NCBI RefSeq assembly: GCF_028688855.1 | Contig: NZ_JAQTXI010000008.1 | Span: forward strand, 99,622-163,621 | Source of the DNA: Neomegalonema sp. | Lineage (GTDB): Bacteria; Pseudomonadota; Alphaproteobacteria; Rhodobacterales; Rhodobacteraceae | Length of the DNA: 64,000 bases | Reading direction: 5' to 3' | In this document: positions 9,650 to 18,025 of the stretch, in pieces | Layout of the letters: each line of letters begins with the position of its first letter | Position numbering within the stretch: position 1 is the first letter of the stretch | Made by a program: the position numbers and the translations under genes | Notes under the pieces: generated by a model | The model's input: only the letters and a program-made list of their open reading frames with translations | What the model was told of the DNA's origin: nothing | Database searches by the model: none

Positions 9650-10351
9650 TCAGATCCCCAGATAGGCTTCGCGGATGCGCGGATCGGCGATGAGTTCGGC
9701 GGCGGCGCCCTGCATGGCGATCCTGCCGTTCTCCATGACGTAGCCCCGGTCCGCGATGCGCAGGGCGCCGAAGGCGTTCTGCTCGACGAGCAGCACCGTG
9801 ACGCCCCGCCCCCTGAGGCTCTCCACCACGTCGAAGATCTGCTGCACGATGATCGGCGCGAGCCCCATCGAGGGCTCGTCGAGCAGCAGGCAGGCCGGAC
9901 GCCCCATCAGCGCGCGGGCCATGGCGAGCATCTGCTGTTGTCCGCCCGAGAGCCCGCCCGCCGCGAGATTGCGCTTTTCGCGGAGGATGGGGAACATCTG
10001 GAAGGCGTCCTCCATGTCCTTCCCGACGCGCTCGTCCTTGAAGTTCCAGGCGCCGAGCCGGAGATTCTCCTCGACGGTCAGATTGCCGAAGATCTGCCGT
10101 CCCTCCGGCGATTGGGTCAGACCTCTGGCCGGGCGTTTCCAGGCGGGGACTCCAGTCAGGGGCTGGCCCTGAAAGGAGATCCTCCCGCCCGAGACCGGCT
10201 GAACGCCCGACAGACAGCGCAGGAGCGTGGTCTTGCCTGCGCCGTTGGCGCCGACCACCGTGACGATCTCGCCTTGCGAGACCTTCAGATCGACGCCGTG
10301 CAGAACCTCGATGCGCCCGTAACGGGAGCGCAGGCCTTCGACTTCAAGCAT
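9650..10351 (-). CDS. livF: branched-chain-type ABC transporter ATP-binding protein LivF
   Basis: 233 residues. Walker A is GANGAGKTT, then the LivF-typical ARGLTQSPEGRQIFGNLTVEENL segment, signature LSGGQQQM, Walker B CLLLDEPSMGLAP and H-loop VEQNAFGAL. It is one of two ATPases that power the importer with LivG. Its start overlaps the livG stop by 8 bp, and it is followed two bases later by the fused acyl-CoA enzyme gene. LivF-type proteins of this class serve amino acid, urea and aromatic acid importers, so the family name does not fix the substrate. Confidence 0.93.
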   Translation of the reverse strand: MLEVEGLRSRYGRIEVLHGVDLKVSQGEIVTVVGANGAGKTTLLRCLSGVQPVSGGRISFQGQPLTGVPAWKRPARGLTQSPEGRQIFGNLTVEENLRLGAWNFKDERVGKDMEDAFQMFPILREKRNLAAGGLSGGQQQMLAMARALMGRPACLLLDEPSMGLAPIIVQQIFDVVESLRGRGVTVLLVEQNAFGALRIADRGYVMENGRIAMQGAAAELIADPRIREAYLGI

Positions 10352-11150
10352 GATCCCCTCCCGTCCGGGCTTCCGCGCCGAGATAGGCCGCGATCACCGC
10401 CGGATCGCGGCTGACCGTCGCCGGATCGCCCTCGGCGATCTTCTCGCCATGATCCAGCACCACGATGTGGTTGGAGATGCGCATGACCATCTTCATGTCA
10501 TGCTCCACCAGCAGGATCGCCACGCCCGAGGCCGCGATCTCGGCGATGAGATGGTCGATCTCCTCGGTTTCCACGGCGTTGCATCCGGCGGCGGGCTCGT
10601 CGAGCAGCAGGATCTTCGGTTGCGAGGCCATGGCCCGCGCGATCTCCAGCCGCTTCAGCGAGCCATAGGAGAGATTCCCGGCCTCGCGGTCGGCCTCCTC
10701 CTCCAGACGCACCCGCGCCAGAAGCTTGCGCGCGCCTTCCTCGGCGGCTCCGGCCCTCCTGCGCGAGGCGGGCAGGCCGAGCAGATCCGCCAGGACCGAC
10801 CCGCGCTCCTGAAGATGAAAGCCTGATATGGCGTTCTCCAGAACGGTCATGCTCTGGAAGATCTGGAGGTTCTGGAAGGTCCGGCTCATGCCGCGCCGCG
10901 CGAGGAGATGGGGCTCCATGCCGGTCACCTCCTCGCCGTTCAGGGAGATGCGGCCCGCGCCGGGCTGATAGACGCCCGAGATCATGTTGAAGAGCGTGGT
11001 CTTGCCCGCGCCGTTCGGCCCGATCACCGAGACGATTTCTCCGGGCTTCACGGCGAAGCTCACGTCGTTCACGGCCTTGAGTCCGCCGAAGGAGATGCCC
11101 AGGCCCTCGACGGAGAGCAGGGTCGTGCGGTCGTCGCGCGATGCGGTCAT
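10344..11150 (-). CDS. livG: branched-chain-type ABC transporter ATP-binding protein LivG
   Basis: 268 residues from ATG 11150, which overlaps the livM stop by 4 bp; an upstream open frame is only the livM shadow. Walker A is GPNGAGKTT, signature LSYGSLKR (LSYG is the usual LivG form of LSGGQ), Walker B ILLLDEPAAGCN and H-loop VEHDMKMV. RTFQNLQIFQSMTVLEN is the LivG-type segment after the Q-loop. It partners LivF on the cytoplasmic face of the LivHM channel. Confidence 0.93.
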   Translation of the reverse strand: MTASRDDRTTLLSVEGLGISFGGLKAVNDVSFAVKPGEIVSVIGPNGAGKTTLFNMISGVYQPGAGRISLNGEEVTGMEPHLLARRGMSRTFQNLQIFQSMTVLENAISGFHLQERGSVLADLLGLPASRRRAGAAEEGARKLLARVRLEEEADREAGNLSYGSLKRLEIARAMASQPKILLLDEPAAGCNAVETEEIDHLIAEIAASGVAILLVEHDMKMVMRISNHIVVLDHGEKIAEGDPATVSRDPAVIAAYLGAEARTGGDHA

Positions 11151-12109
11151 TCGCCCTTCCTCCTCAGCTTGCGCAGGATCGAGGGCAGAAGCCCTTCGCG
11201 CAGGAAGATCATCACCAGCATCATCACGAGGCCGAGCACGAGCTGTTCGTATTCCGCGAAGATGGTCAGCACCTGCGGCAGCAGCGTCAGGATGGCCGCG
11301 CCGAAGATCGCGCCCAGCACCGAGCCCACTCCGCCGAGGACGGCCATGGTCACCATCTCGATGGAATGCATGAAGCCCGCGACGTCCGGCGTGATGAACT
11401 TGTTCTGCAGCGCCAGCAGCGAGCCCGAAACCGAGGCGTAGACCGCCGAGATGACGAAGGCCTGGAGCTTCATGCGCGCGACGTCCACGCCCACCGTGCG
11501 CGCCGCGATCTCCGAGCCGTGGAGCGCCCGCAGGGCTCGCCCCGAAGGGCTGTCGTGCAGGTTCAGCGCCAGCCAGGCCCCGAGGATCATGCAGAGCCCG
11601 CAGAAATAATACCAGAACTGGCCGTTGGTCAGATCCAGCCCCCAGCCTTTCAGCAGGGCGCGCATGCCGAGTTCGGGGACGTCGATTCCATCGGGTCCGC
11701 GCGTGAGCTGGCGCTCGTTGTTGAGCATCATCGAAATGAGGATGCCGAGCCCCAGCGTGGCCACACCGAGATAATAGCCCTTGAGGCGCAGGATGGGGCG
11801 TCCGACCAGCCAGGCCAGAAGCCCCGAGATCGCTGCGCCGAGCACCACCGCCAGAGCCGGATGAATGCCGAAATGCGCCGGCGCCAGAGCGCAGGCGTAG
11901 GCGCCGATTCCGGCGAATCCGGCGTGTCCGAGGCTGATCTGTCCGGCGTATCCGGTGAGGATCACGATTCCCGTCACCGCGATGGCGTTGACGAAGATCA
12001 GCGAGCCGACGCGGTAATAGAAGTTGGAGGGAAACAGGAAGGGCGCGAGCAGCACCAGAGCGCCCAGAACGAGCAGGGTGGCGAGTTTCGGGGTCATCTT
12101 CATGGTCAC
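11147..12109 (-). CDS. livM: branched-chain-type ABC transporter permease LivM
   Basis: 320 residues with roughly nine to ten hydrophobic segments. LivM markers are LTGYAGQISLGHAGFAGIGAYA near residue 50, the RLKGYYLGVATLGLG segment, [24 protein letters not shown] in the cytoplasmic coupling loop, and GGVGSVLGAIFGAA late in the protein. It forms the membrane channel with LivH. It overlaps livG (ATGA) downstream and livH (4 bp) upstream. Confidence 0.93.
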   Translation of the reverse strand: MTMKMTPKLATLLVLGALVLLAPFLFPSNFYYRVGSLIFVNAIAVTGIVILTGYAGQISLGHAGFAGIGAYACALAPAHFGIHPALAVVLGAAISGLLAWLVGRPILRLKGYYLGVATLGLGILISMMLNNERQLTRGPDGIDVPELGMRALLKGWGLDLTNGQFWYYFCGLCMILGAWLALNLHDSPSGRALRALHGSEIAARTVGVDVARMKLQAFVISAVYASVSGSLLALQNKFITPDVAGFMHSIEMVTMAVLGGVGSVLGAIFGAAILTLLPQVLTIFAEYEQLVLGLVMMLVMIFLREGLLPSILRKLRRKGE

Positions 12110-12978
12110 ACCCGATCCGTCGACTTGCGTCCGAAGAGGCCCTGAGGCCGCACGAACAGCACCAGCAGAATGACCACGAAGGCCGCCGCATCCTTGTATT
12201 GCGAGGAGAGATAGCCCGCCGTCAGGGCCTCGATGAGGCCGATGAGGAAGCCGCCCACCAGAGCGCCCTTCGGATTGCCCATCCCCCCGAGCATGGCGCC
12301 CGCGAAGCCCTTGAGCGCGAAGGCGATGCCGACGTTGTAGGCCGTCAGGGTGATGGGAGTCGCCAGCACGCCCGCCAGAGCCCCGATCCCCGCCGACAGC
12401 GCGAAGGAGAGGGTCATGACGAAATTGGTGTTGATCCCCACCAATTGCGCCGCGAGCCGATTATTGGAGGTCGCCAGCACCGCCCGCCCGAGCAGCGTGC
12501 GGGTGAAGAAGATCCAGAGCCCCACGAAGACCGCCAGGGCGCCGCCGATCACCCAGAGGCTCTGCGGCAGGATGGTCGCGCCGCCGACGCGGATCGGCGC
12601 GTCTCCCGAGAAGGCCGGGAAATCATGGATCTGCTTGTCGAAGACGAGCTGCGCCGCGCCCTGAAGGAAGATCGAGGCGCCGATGGTGATGATGATCAGA
12701 GAGACGATGGGCGCGCCTCTGGCGGGCTCGATGGCCAGCTTGTTCATCGCCACGCCGATGGCGGCGGTGATCGAGATCGCGAGGAAGGCCGCCACGGGCA
12801 GGGGAATCCCCGCCTGATGAGCGAACCAGGTGATCATCCCGCCCAGCATGACGAATTCGCCTTGCGCGAAGTTCACCACGTCGGAGGCGTTGTAGATGAT
12901 CGTGAATCCGAGCGCGACGAGCGCGTAGACCGCGCCGACCGTCACCCCGGAGAAAAGGAATTGCAAAAGTTCCGACAT
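12106..12978 (-). CDS. livH: branched-chain-type ABC transporter permease LivH
   Basis: 290 residues, very hydrophobic. LivH features are QFLFSGVTVGAVYALVALGFTIIYNASDVVNFAQGEFVMLGG at the N-terminus (pieces given, family-typical), the SNNRLAAQLVGINTN coupling loop and GGMGNPKGALVGGFLIG near the C-terminus. GGAG lies just upstream of the ATG at 12978. It is preceded by a 106-base gap with a strong hairpin that separates it from the binding-protein gene. Confidence 0.93.
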   Translation of the reverse strand: MSELLQFLFSGVTVGAVYALVALGFTIIYNASDVVNFAQGEFVMLGGMITWFAHQAGIPLPVAAFLAISITAAIGVAMNKLAIEPARGAPIVSLIIITIGASIFLQGAAQLVFDKQIHDFPAFSGDAPIRVGGATILPQSLWVIGGALAVFVGLWIFFTRTLLGRAVLATSNNRLAAQLVGINTNFVMTLSFALSAGIGALAGVLATPITLTAYNVGIAFALKGFAGAMLGGMGNPKGALVGGFLIGLIEALTAGYLSSQYKDAAAFVVILLVLFVRPQGLFGRKSTDRV

Positions 12979-13038
12979 GGAGTCTCCGGCTCCTGCTCAG
13001 GCTGCGGGAGGCGCGTGGACACGCGCGCGCAAGGACGT

Positions 13039-13066
13039 CCTCCGCCCCGGAAGGGAAGGGCGGAGG
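13039..13066 (-). repeat. 9-bp perfect hairpin between livK-type and livH genes
   Basis: CCTCCGCCC (13039-13047) and GGGCGGAGG (13058-13066) form a perfect stem in the 106-base spacer after the binding-protein stop. No U-run follows on the transcribed minus strand, so it is more likely a 3'-end stabiliser or partial attenuator than a full terminator. This would give more binding protein than permease. The second liv operon carries a similar element. Confidence 0.6.
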
Positions 13067-13084
13067 GTCAGGCTGGAGCGGGTC

Positions 13085-14230
13085 TCAGTCGACCAGGGTC
13101 CAGGCGCCGTTCCTGATCTCCAGCATGCGGAAGGCGGAGAGATCGAGCCCGAGATGGTCCTCGGCGGAGAAGCTGTAGATTCCCGTCGTGCCCGCGAGGC
13201 CCGAAGTCGCCTCGATGGCGTCGCGGATGTCGTCCGGCTCGGCGGAGCCCGCGCGGGAGATGGCGTCGGTGAGGATCAGGAAGGCGTCGTGGGCGTAGCC
13301 GCCGAAGGTGCCGACGGGCGTCTTCGTCTTCTCCTCGAAGGCGTCGCGATAGGCGACCACGATTCCGCGCTGGGGATCGTCCTCGGCGAGCAGATCCGCC
13401 ACCAGCAGCGCCGTGCCGGGCAGACGCACGCCCTCGGCCGCCGGAGCCCCCGCCAGCTCGATGAAGCCGTTCGAGGCCACGCCATGCGACTGATACAGCG
13501 GCAGGTCGATGGCCAGCTGACGATAATTGCGCGTCACGATGGAGGGGCCCTGGCCGAAGCCCGGATTCAGCACCGCCTGCACGCCCGAGGCGTTGCGGAT
13601 CTTGGTGAGCTGGGCGGTCATGTCGGCGTCGGTGGGATTATAGGTCTCGTCGGCGACGATCTCGATTCCGTAGTCCTCGACCACGTCCTTGCACTGGGCC
13701 TGCATCGAGGCGCCGAAGCCGTCGGTTCCGGAGATCATGCCGATCTTCGTGAAGCCGCGCTTCTGCATGTCCTCGAAGATCTTCTGGCAGGCCATGCGGT
13801 CGGTGTGGGGGGTCTTGAAGACGAAGGGCCGCACGGGCTTGATGATCTCGATGGCGCCCGCCAGCGAGATGAACGGCACCTCGGCGTCTTCGGCCACGGC
13901 CAGAATCGACATGGAGGCGCCGGTGGTGGTGCCCCCGATGATCGCGACCACTTCGTCGTCCTCGATGAGGCGGGTGGCGAAGGTGCGGGCCTTGTTGGGA
14001 TCGCCGCCGTCGTCGTAAAGCACGAGCTTGACCTTTTCGCCGTCGATTCCGCCTCTGGCGTTCAGCTCCTCGACGAGCAGCTCCAGCGTTTTCGCCTCGG
14101 GATCGCCCAGGAAGGCCGCCGGGCCGGTGGCCGAGATGCTGGCGCCGATCCTGATCTCGGCCATCGCCGCCGGAGCCGCGCCCAGGGCGACGAGCAGGGC
14201 CAAGGCGGTGGTGGTCATGGTGTTCTTCAT
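13085..14230 (-). CDS. branched-chain-type ABC transporter periplasmic binding protein (LivK/Peripla_BP_6 family)
   Basis: 381 residues. The signal peptide is clear: MKNTMTTTALALLVALG, then cleavage near AAMAEIRIG. The mature start EIRIGASISATGPAAFLGDPE is typical of type I periplasmic binding proteins, as are VKLVLYDDGGDPNKA and VVAIIGGTTTGASMS. It is the first gene of the minus-strand operon and divergent from paaG across a 348-base gap. The position beside the paa genes suggests uptake of phenylacetate or a related aromatic acid rather than an amino acid. That is inference from context. Confidence 0.88.
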   Translation of the reverse strand: MKNTMTTTALALLVALGAAPAAMAEIRIGASISATGPAAFLGDPEAKTLELLVEELNARGGIDGEKVKLVLYDDGGDPNKARTFATRLIEDDEVVAIIGGTTTGASMSILAVAEDAEVPFISLAGAIEIIKPVRPFVFKTPHTDRMACQKIFEDMQKRGFTKIGMISGTDGFGASMQAQCKDVVEDYGIEIVADETYNPTDADMTAQLTKIRNASGVQAVLNPGFGQGPSIVTRNYRQLAIDLPLYQSHGVASNGFIELAGAPAAEGVRLPGTALLVADLLAEDDPQRGIVVAYRDAFEEKTKTPVGTFGGYAHDAFLILTDAISRAGSAEPDDIRDAIEATSGLAGTTGIYSFSAEDHLGLDLSAFRMLEIRNGAWTLVD

Positions 14231-14578
14231 TCTGGTTTCCTCCCTGAGACGTGTCTGTTCGTTATCGGTTGGTCCTGAAGGTCTGGCGGCGGTCGGCCTT
14301 CTGCGCCGGGCGCGGTCTCGCCGCGCGGCTTCGCCATGTTCTTCGCGGTCGGGAAGCGCGGAAGCGGACGACCGGAAGCTCCGCGCCCAAAGCGGCGCAA
14401 GCCTCCTCCGGCGTCGGCCGAGGGCGGTCGAAAGACATGAGCCCGAACTCCTCCCGTCCCGATTCTGATCTCTGGCGTTTCCCCCAGAGTTGTGTTTATC
14501 ATTGACCGGTCGGTCGGTTTATGCAACGCAAATCTGCGAAGGCCGCAAGAATAAGCCCAACGGCTCAGGGAGGACCAG
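14231..14578. promoter_or_regulatory. divergent control region between the liv/fadB-like operon and paaG
   Basis: This 348-base gap separates the divergent transporter operon (minus) and paaGIK-paaR operon (plus). No plausible gene is seen: short open frames here lack homology and ribosome sites. The part near paaG is AT-richer and holds the 18-bp operator-like site at 14501-14518. GGGAGG stands about seven bases before the paaG ATG. One binding event in this gap could control both operons. Confidence 0.6.
14501..14518 (+). promoter_or_regulatory. predicted PaaR (TetR-family) operator before paaG
   Basis: The bases are ATTGACCGGTCGGTCGGT. Its core GACCGGTC is a perfect palindrome. The reverse complement matches the site at 26706-26723 before the other paa operon at 16 of 18 positions, differing only at two central bases. 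The site is 61 bases before the paaG start, among the AT-rich bases where a promoter is expected. A TetR-family gene (17426-18025) lies in the operon it precedes. Confidence 0.7.
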
Positions 14579-15373
14579 ATGACCAGTTCCGAGACCGTGC
14601 TTGCGGGGCTCGCCGGAGGCGTGTTGACGCTGAGGCTGAATCGCCCCGAAAAGCTGAACTCCTTCAATGAGGAGATGCATCTCGCGCTGCGTGCGGGATT
14701 TCAGCGCGCGCAGGATGATCCCCAGGTGCGCGCGGTGCTGCTGACCGGCTCGGGCCGGGGCTTCTGCGCCGGACAGGATCTCGGCGACCGCGATCCGCGC
14801 AAGGGCGGACCCGCTCCGGATCTCGGGCGCACGCTGGAGACCTTCTACAATCCGAATCTGCGGCTGATTCGCAGCCTTGAAAAGCCGGTGGTCTGCGCGG
14901 TGAACGGCGTGGCGGCGGGAGCGGGCGCCAACATCGCCTTCGCCTGCGACATCGTTCTGGCGGCGCAGTCGGCGAAATTCATCCAGGCCTTCTCGAAGAT
15001 CGGCCTGATCCCCGACGCGGGCGGAAGCTGGAGCCTGACGCGCATCCTCGGCGAGCCGCGCGCCAAGGCCCTCGCCCTGACCGCCGAGCCCCTGTCCGCC
15101 GCGAAGGCCGCCGAATGGGGCCTCATCTGGAAGGCGGTCGAGGACGAATCGCTGATGATCCAGGCCGAGGAGCTGGCGCAGTCCCTCGCCGCCGGGCCGA
15201 CCCTCGGGCTCGGCCTGACCAAGCGCCTGATCCAGGCCGCCGCCGTCAACAGCCTCGACGAACAGCTCGACATGGAGCGCGATTGTCAGCGCGCCGCCGG
15301 ACTCAGCGCCGATTACGCCGAGGGCGTGACCGCCTTCCTCGAAAAACGCAAGCCGGAGTTCCAGGGAAGATGA
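14579..15373 (+). CDS. paaG: 1,2-epoxyphenylacetyl-CoA isomerase PaaG
   Basis: 264 residues, close to the 262 of E. coli PaaG. It has a crotonase fold with the oxyanion segments GRGFCAGQDLGDRD and NGVAAGAGANIAFACD. FSKIGLIPDAGGSW carries the Asp that serves as catalytic residue in PaaG. It converts ring-1,2-epoxyphenylacetyl-CoA to the oxepin form ready for ring opening. It is the first gene of the plus-strand paa operon and overlaps paaI by 4 bp. A second crotonase-type paa gene (paaF) is absent nearby. Confidence 0.92.
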   Translation: MTSSETVLAGLAGGVLTLRLNRPEKLNSFNEEMHLALRAGFQRAQDDPQVRAVLLTGSGRGFCAGQDLGDRDPRKGGPAPDLGRTLETFYNPNLRLIRSLEKPVVCAVNGVAAGAGANIAFACDIVLAAQSAKFIQAFSKIGLIPDAGGSWSLTRILGEPRAKALALTAEPLSAAKAAEWGLIWKAVEDESLMIQAEELAQSLAAGPTLGLGLTKRLIQAAAVNSLDEQLDMERDCQRAAGLSADYAEGVTAFLEKRKPEFQGR

Positions 15374-15834
15374 CCGCAGAGCAGAAGAAGCCCGTCTCGG
15401 AGATGACCCCCCAGGAGCTCGCCGAGGCCTCCGCCCGCGCCATGTGGAACGACGATTCCGCCAGCCGTCGCCTGGACATGAGCCTCGACCGCATCGCCCC
15501 CGGAGAAGCCGACCTCTCCATGACGATCACCGGCGCCATGTCCAACGGCCACGGGAATTGTCATGGCGGCTACATGTTCACTCTGGCGGATTCCGCCTTC
15601 GCCTTCGCCTGCAACAGCTACAATCATCTGGTCGTGGCGCAGCACTGCTCCATCACCTACCTGATTCCGGGCCGCATCGGCGACCGCCTGACCGCCAGGG
15701 CGCGGGAGGTCTCGCGCAAGGGACGCTCGGGAATCTACGACATCCGCATCACCAATCAGGACGGCGAGCATGTGGCCGAATTCCGCGGCCATTCCCGCAT
15801 GGTGAAGGGAACCCATCTGCCCCTCGACGCCTGA
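15370..15834 (+). CDS. paaI: hydroxyphenylacetyl-CoA thioesterase PaaI
   Basis: 154 residues, hotdog fold. The start ATG 15370 overlaps the paaG stop. GHGNCHGGYMFTLADSAFAFACNSY is the PaaI active-site helix region (shown in part: NCHGG and the Asp of LADSAF). PaaI releases CoA from dead-end or stalled phenylacetyl-CoA intermediates and so protects the CoA pool. Its position between paaG and paaK is common in proteobacteria. Confidence 0.93.
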   Translation: MTAEQKKPVSEMTPQELAEASARAMWNDDSASRRLDMSLDRIAPGEADLSMTITGAMSNGHGNCHGGYMFTLADSAFAFACNSYNHLVVAQHCSITYLIPGRIGDRLTARAREVSRKGRSGIYDIRITNQDGEHVAEFRGHSRMVKGTHLPLDA

Positions 15835-15876
15835 GAGCGCCGGGCATCCAAGAAGAATCCAAAGGGAGGAAAGAAC

Positions 15877-17190
15877 GTGGAAAACCTGACTCCGAGAAAA
15901 GAAGACCTCGACCCCATCGAAACCGCCTCGCGCGACGAGATCGAGGCGCTCCAGTTCCACCGCATGAAGCGCAGCCTGCGCCACGCCTACGAGAACTCGC
16001 CCTTCTACCGCAAGCGCTTCATCGAATCCGACGCCCATCCGGACGATCTCAAGACGCTCAAGGACATCGCGAAATTCCCCTTCACCGTGAAGCAGGATCT
16101 GCGCGACACCTATCCTTTCGGCATGTTCGCCGTGCCTCAGAACAAGCTGGCGCGCATCCACGGCTCTTCGGGCACCACCGGCAAGCCGACCGTCGTCGGC
16201 TACACCCTGGGCGACATCGACAACTGGGCCAACCTCATCGCGCGCTCCATCCGGGCGGCGGGGGGGCGTCCGGGCGACATCCTGCACAACGCCTATGGCT
16301 ACGGGCTCTTCACGGGGGGCGTCGGGGCCCATTACGGCGCCGAGCGGCTCGGCTGCACGGTGGTGCCGATCTCGGGCGGCATGACCGAGCGTCAGGTCAC
16401 GCTGATCAACGACTTCAGGCCGCGGATCATCATGGTGACGCCTTCCTACATGCTCTCGATCCTCGACGAGTTCCGCCGTCAGGGCCTGGACCCGCGCCAG
16501 TCCTCGCTTCAGGTGGGGATCTTCGGCGCCGAGCCCTGGACCAACGCCATGCGCCAGGAGATCGAGGAGGCCTTCGACATGCACGCCGTCGACATCTACG
16601 GCCTCTCCGAGATCATGGGGCCCGGCGTGGCGCAGGAATGCGTCGAGACCAAGGACGGGCTCCACATCTGGGAGGACCACTTCTATCCCGAGATCATCGA
16701 CCCGGCCACCGGCGAGGTCCTGCCCGACGGCGAGATGGGCGAACTGGTCTTCACCACCCTGACCAAGGAGGCTCTGCCGATGGTGCGCTACCGCACCCGC
16801 GATCTGACGCGCCTCCTGCCCGGCACCGCCCGCAGCATGCGCCGCATCGAGAAGATCACCGGGCGCAGCGACGACATGATCATCCTGCGCGGGGTGAACG
16901 TCTTCCCGACCCAGATCGAGGAGCAGATCCTGAAATGCGCCGGTCTGGCGCCGCATTTCCACATCGAGCTGAAGCGGGGCTCGGGCCGCATGGACGACAT
17001 GACCGTCCATGTGGAATGCGCCCCCGCCCATGCCGAGGAGGCCGCCCGGGCGAAGTCGGCCAGGGAGCTGACCCATCACATCAAGTCCGTGGTCGGGGTC
17101 TCGACGAAGGTCGAGGTGCGCGATCCGAACTCCCTCGCCCGCTCCGAGGGCAAGGCGAAGCGCGTGGTGGACAATCGCCCGAAGGCGTGA
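15877..17190 (+). CDS. paaK: phenylacetate-CoA ligase PaaK
   Basis: 437 residues with a GTG start at 15877, supported by GGGAGG nine bases upstream. The AMP-binding loop is HGSSGTTGKPTV, followed by YGYGLFTGGVGAHYG, IFGAEPWT, YGLSEIMGPG and the C-terminal hinge GRSDDMIILRGVNVFP. It activates phenylacetate with ATP and CoA, the first committed step of the pathway. Length and motifs match the PaaK family closely. It follows paaI after 42 bases. Confidence 0.95.
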   Translation: MENLTPRKEDLDPIETASRDEIEALQFHRMKRSLRHAYENSPFYRKRFIESDAHPDDLKTLKDIAKFPFTVKQDLRDTYPFGMFAVPQNKLARIHGSSGTTGKPTVVGYTLGDIDNWANLIARSIRAAGGRPGDILHNAYGYGLFTGGVGAHYGAERLGCTVVPISGGMTERQVTLINDFRPRIIMVTPSYMLSILDEFRRQGLDPRQSSLQVGIFGAEPWTNAMRQEIEEAFDMHAVDIYGLSEIMGPGVAQECVETKDGLHIWEDHFYPEIIDPATGEVLPDGEMGELVFTTLTKEALPMVRYRTRDLTRLLPGTARSMRRIEKITGRSDDMIILRGVNVFPTQIEEQILKCAGLAPHFHIELKRGSGRMDDMTVHVECAPAHAEEAARAKSARELTHHIKSVVGVSTKVEVRDPNSLARSEGKAKRVVDNRPKA

Positions 17191-17258
17191 TTGCGCCGAA
17201 TCAGCTTGTTGCACAGCAACATGGGCGTGACAGGCGCGCGCCCAGAGGCTAAAGCGGA

Positions 17259-17368
17259 AGGGAGGCTTCGCGCCTCCCTCCCGCTCGGGAGGGGAGGCGA
17301 GGCTTTCGCGCTCCGGAGCGTTTCCCTGTCGGCGAAAACGCCTCCCCCTCTCACGCGACGCGTTTTCG
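17259..17368. repeat. GC-rich inverted repeats between paaK and paaR
   Basis: AGGGAGGC (17259-17266) and GCCTCCCT (17272-17279) form an 8-bp hairpin with a TTCGC loop. Further on, CGAAAACGC (17333-17341) is inverted as GCGTTTTCG (17360-17368). The first may end or slow transcription after paaK, although no U-run follows. The second shares its sequence with the palindrome at 54429-54451 and may be a genome-wide intergenic repeat. The rest of the 235-base gap shows no gene. Confidence 0.5.
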
Positions 17369-17425
17369 TCCGGTCGCCGGCCGCAAGCGGCCGACCGGAA
17401 GGCGCCTTAGGGAAGAACGAAGACC

Positions 17426-18025
17426 ATGGCTCGGACGCGGGCGCAGGATTTCGAGGAGAAACGGCGGGCGATTCTCGACAACGCCGCCACGGTGTTCGCC
17501 GAGCAGGGCATGGAGAAAGCCTCCATGGCCCAGATCGCCGCGCATGCGCAGGTCTCCAAGGCGCTGCTCTACCATTATTATCCGGGCAAGGGCGCGCTGA
17601 TCTTCGCGATCATCCTGACGCATCTCGAAGAGCTCGACGCCGCCATCGAGGCCGCGGACGATCCCGGACTTCAGCCCGAACAGCGCCTGCGCCGTCTGGT
17701 GGGGGCGGTGCTGGAGAGCTATCGGGGCGCCGACGACCAGCACAAGGTGCAGCTCAACGCCTCCGCCGCCCTTTCGGGAGAGCAGAGGGCCGAGATCACG
17801 GCTCTGGAGCGCCGGATCATCCGGCGCTTCTCGGCGGTGCTGGACCAGATCAACCCGGATCTCAACTCCACCGAGCGCCCCTTGCTGATGCCGGTCACCA
17901 TGTCGCTCTTCGGCATGATGAACTGGGTCTACATGTGGTTCAAGGACGGCGGGCGCATCAGCCGCGAGGATTACGCCGACGTCGCCACCACCCTGATCCT
18001 CGAAGGGATCAAGGCCGTTCGGTGA
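17426..18025 (+). CDS. paaR: TetR-family transcriptional regulator of phenylacetate catabolism (PaaR-like)
   Basis: 199 residues. The N-terminal helix-turn-helix is typical of TetR: RAILDNAATVFAEQGMEKASMAQIAAHAQVSKALLYHYYPGKGALI. Only parts are needed for recognition, and the ALLYHYY recognition helix is clear. The C-terminal ligand domain (about 60-199) resembles PaaR proteins found in paa clusters outside enterobacteria. The likely ligand is phenylacetyl-CoA, which would release it from the 18-bp sites before paaG and paaJ. Its 3' end overlaps that of paaY by 17 bases on the opposite strand. Confidence 0.8.
   Translation: MARTRAQDFEEKRRAILDNAATVFAEQGMEKASMAQIAAHAQVSKALLYHYYPGKGALIFAIILTHLEELDAAIEAADDPGLQPEQRLRRLVGAVLESYRGADDQHKVQLNASAALSGEQRAEITALERRIIRRFSAVLDQINPDLNSTERPLLMPVTMSLFGMMNWVYMWFKDGGRISREDYADVATTLILEGIKAVR

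Noticed and set aside
17378..17393. GGCCGC/GCGGCC inverted repeat as a hairpin before paaR
   Set aside because: The loop would have only two bases and the sequence is simple GC-rich; likely chance.
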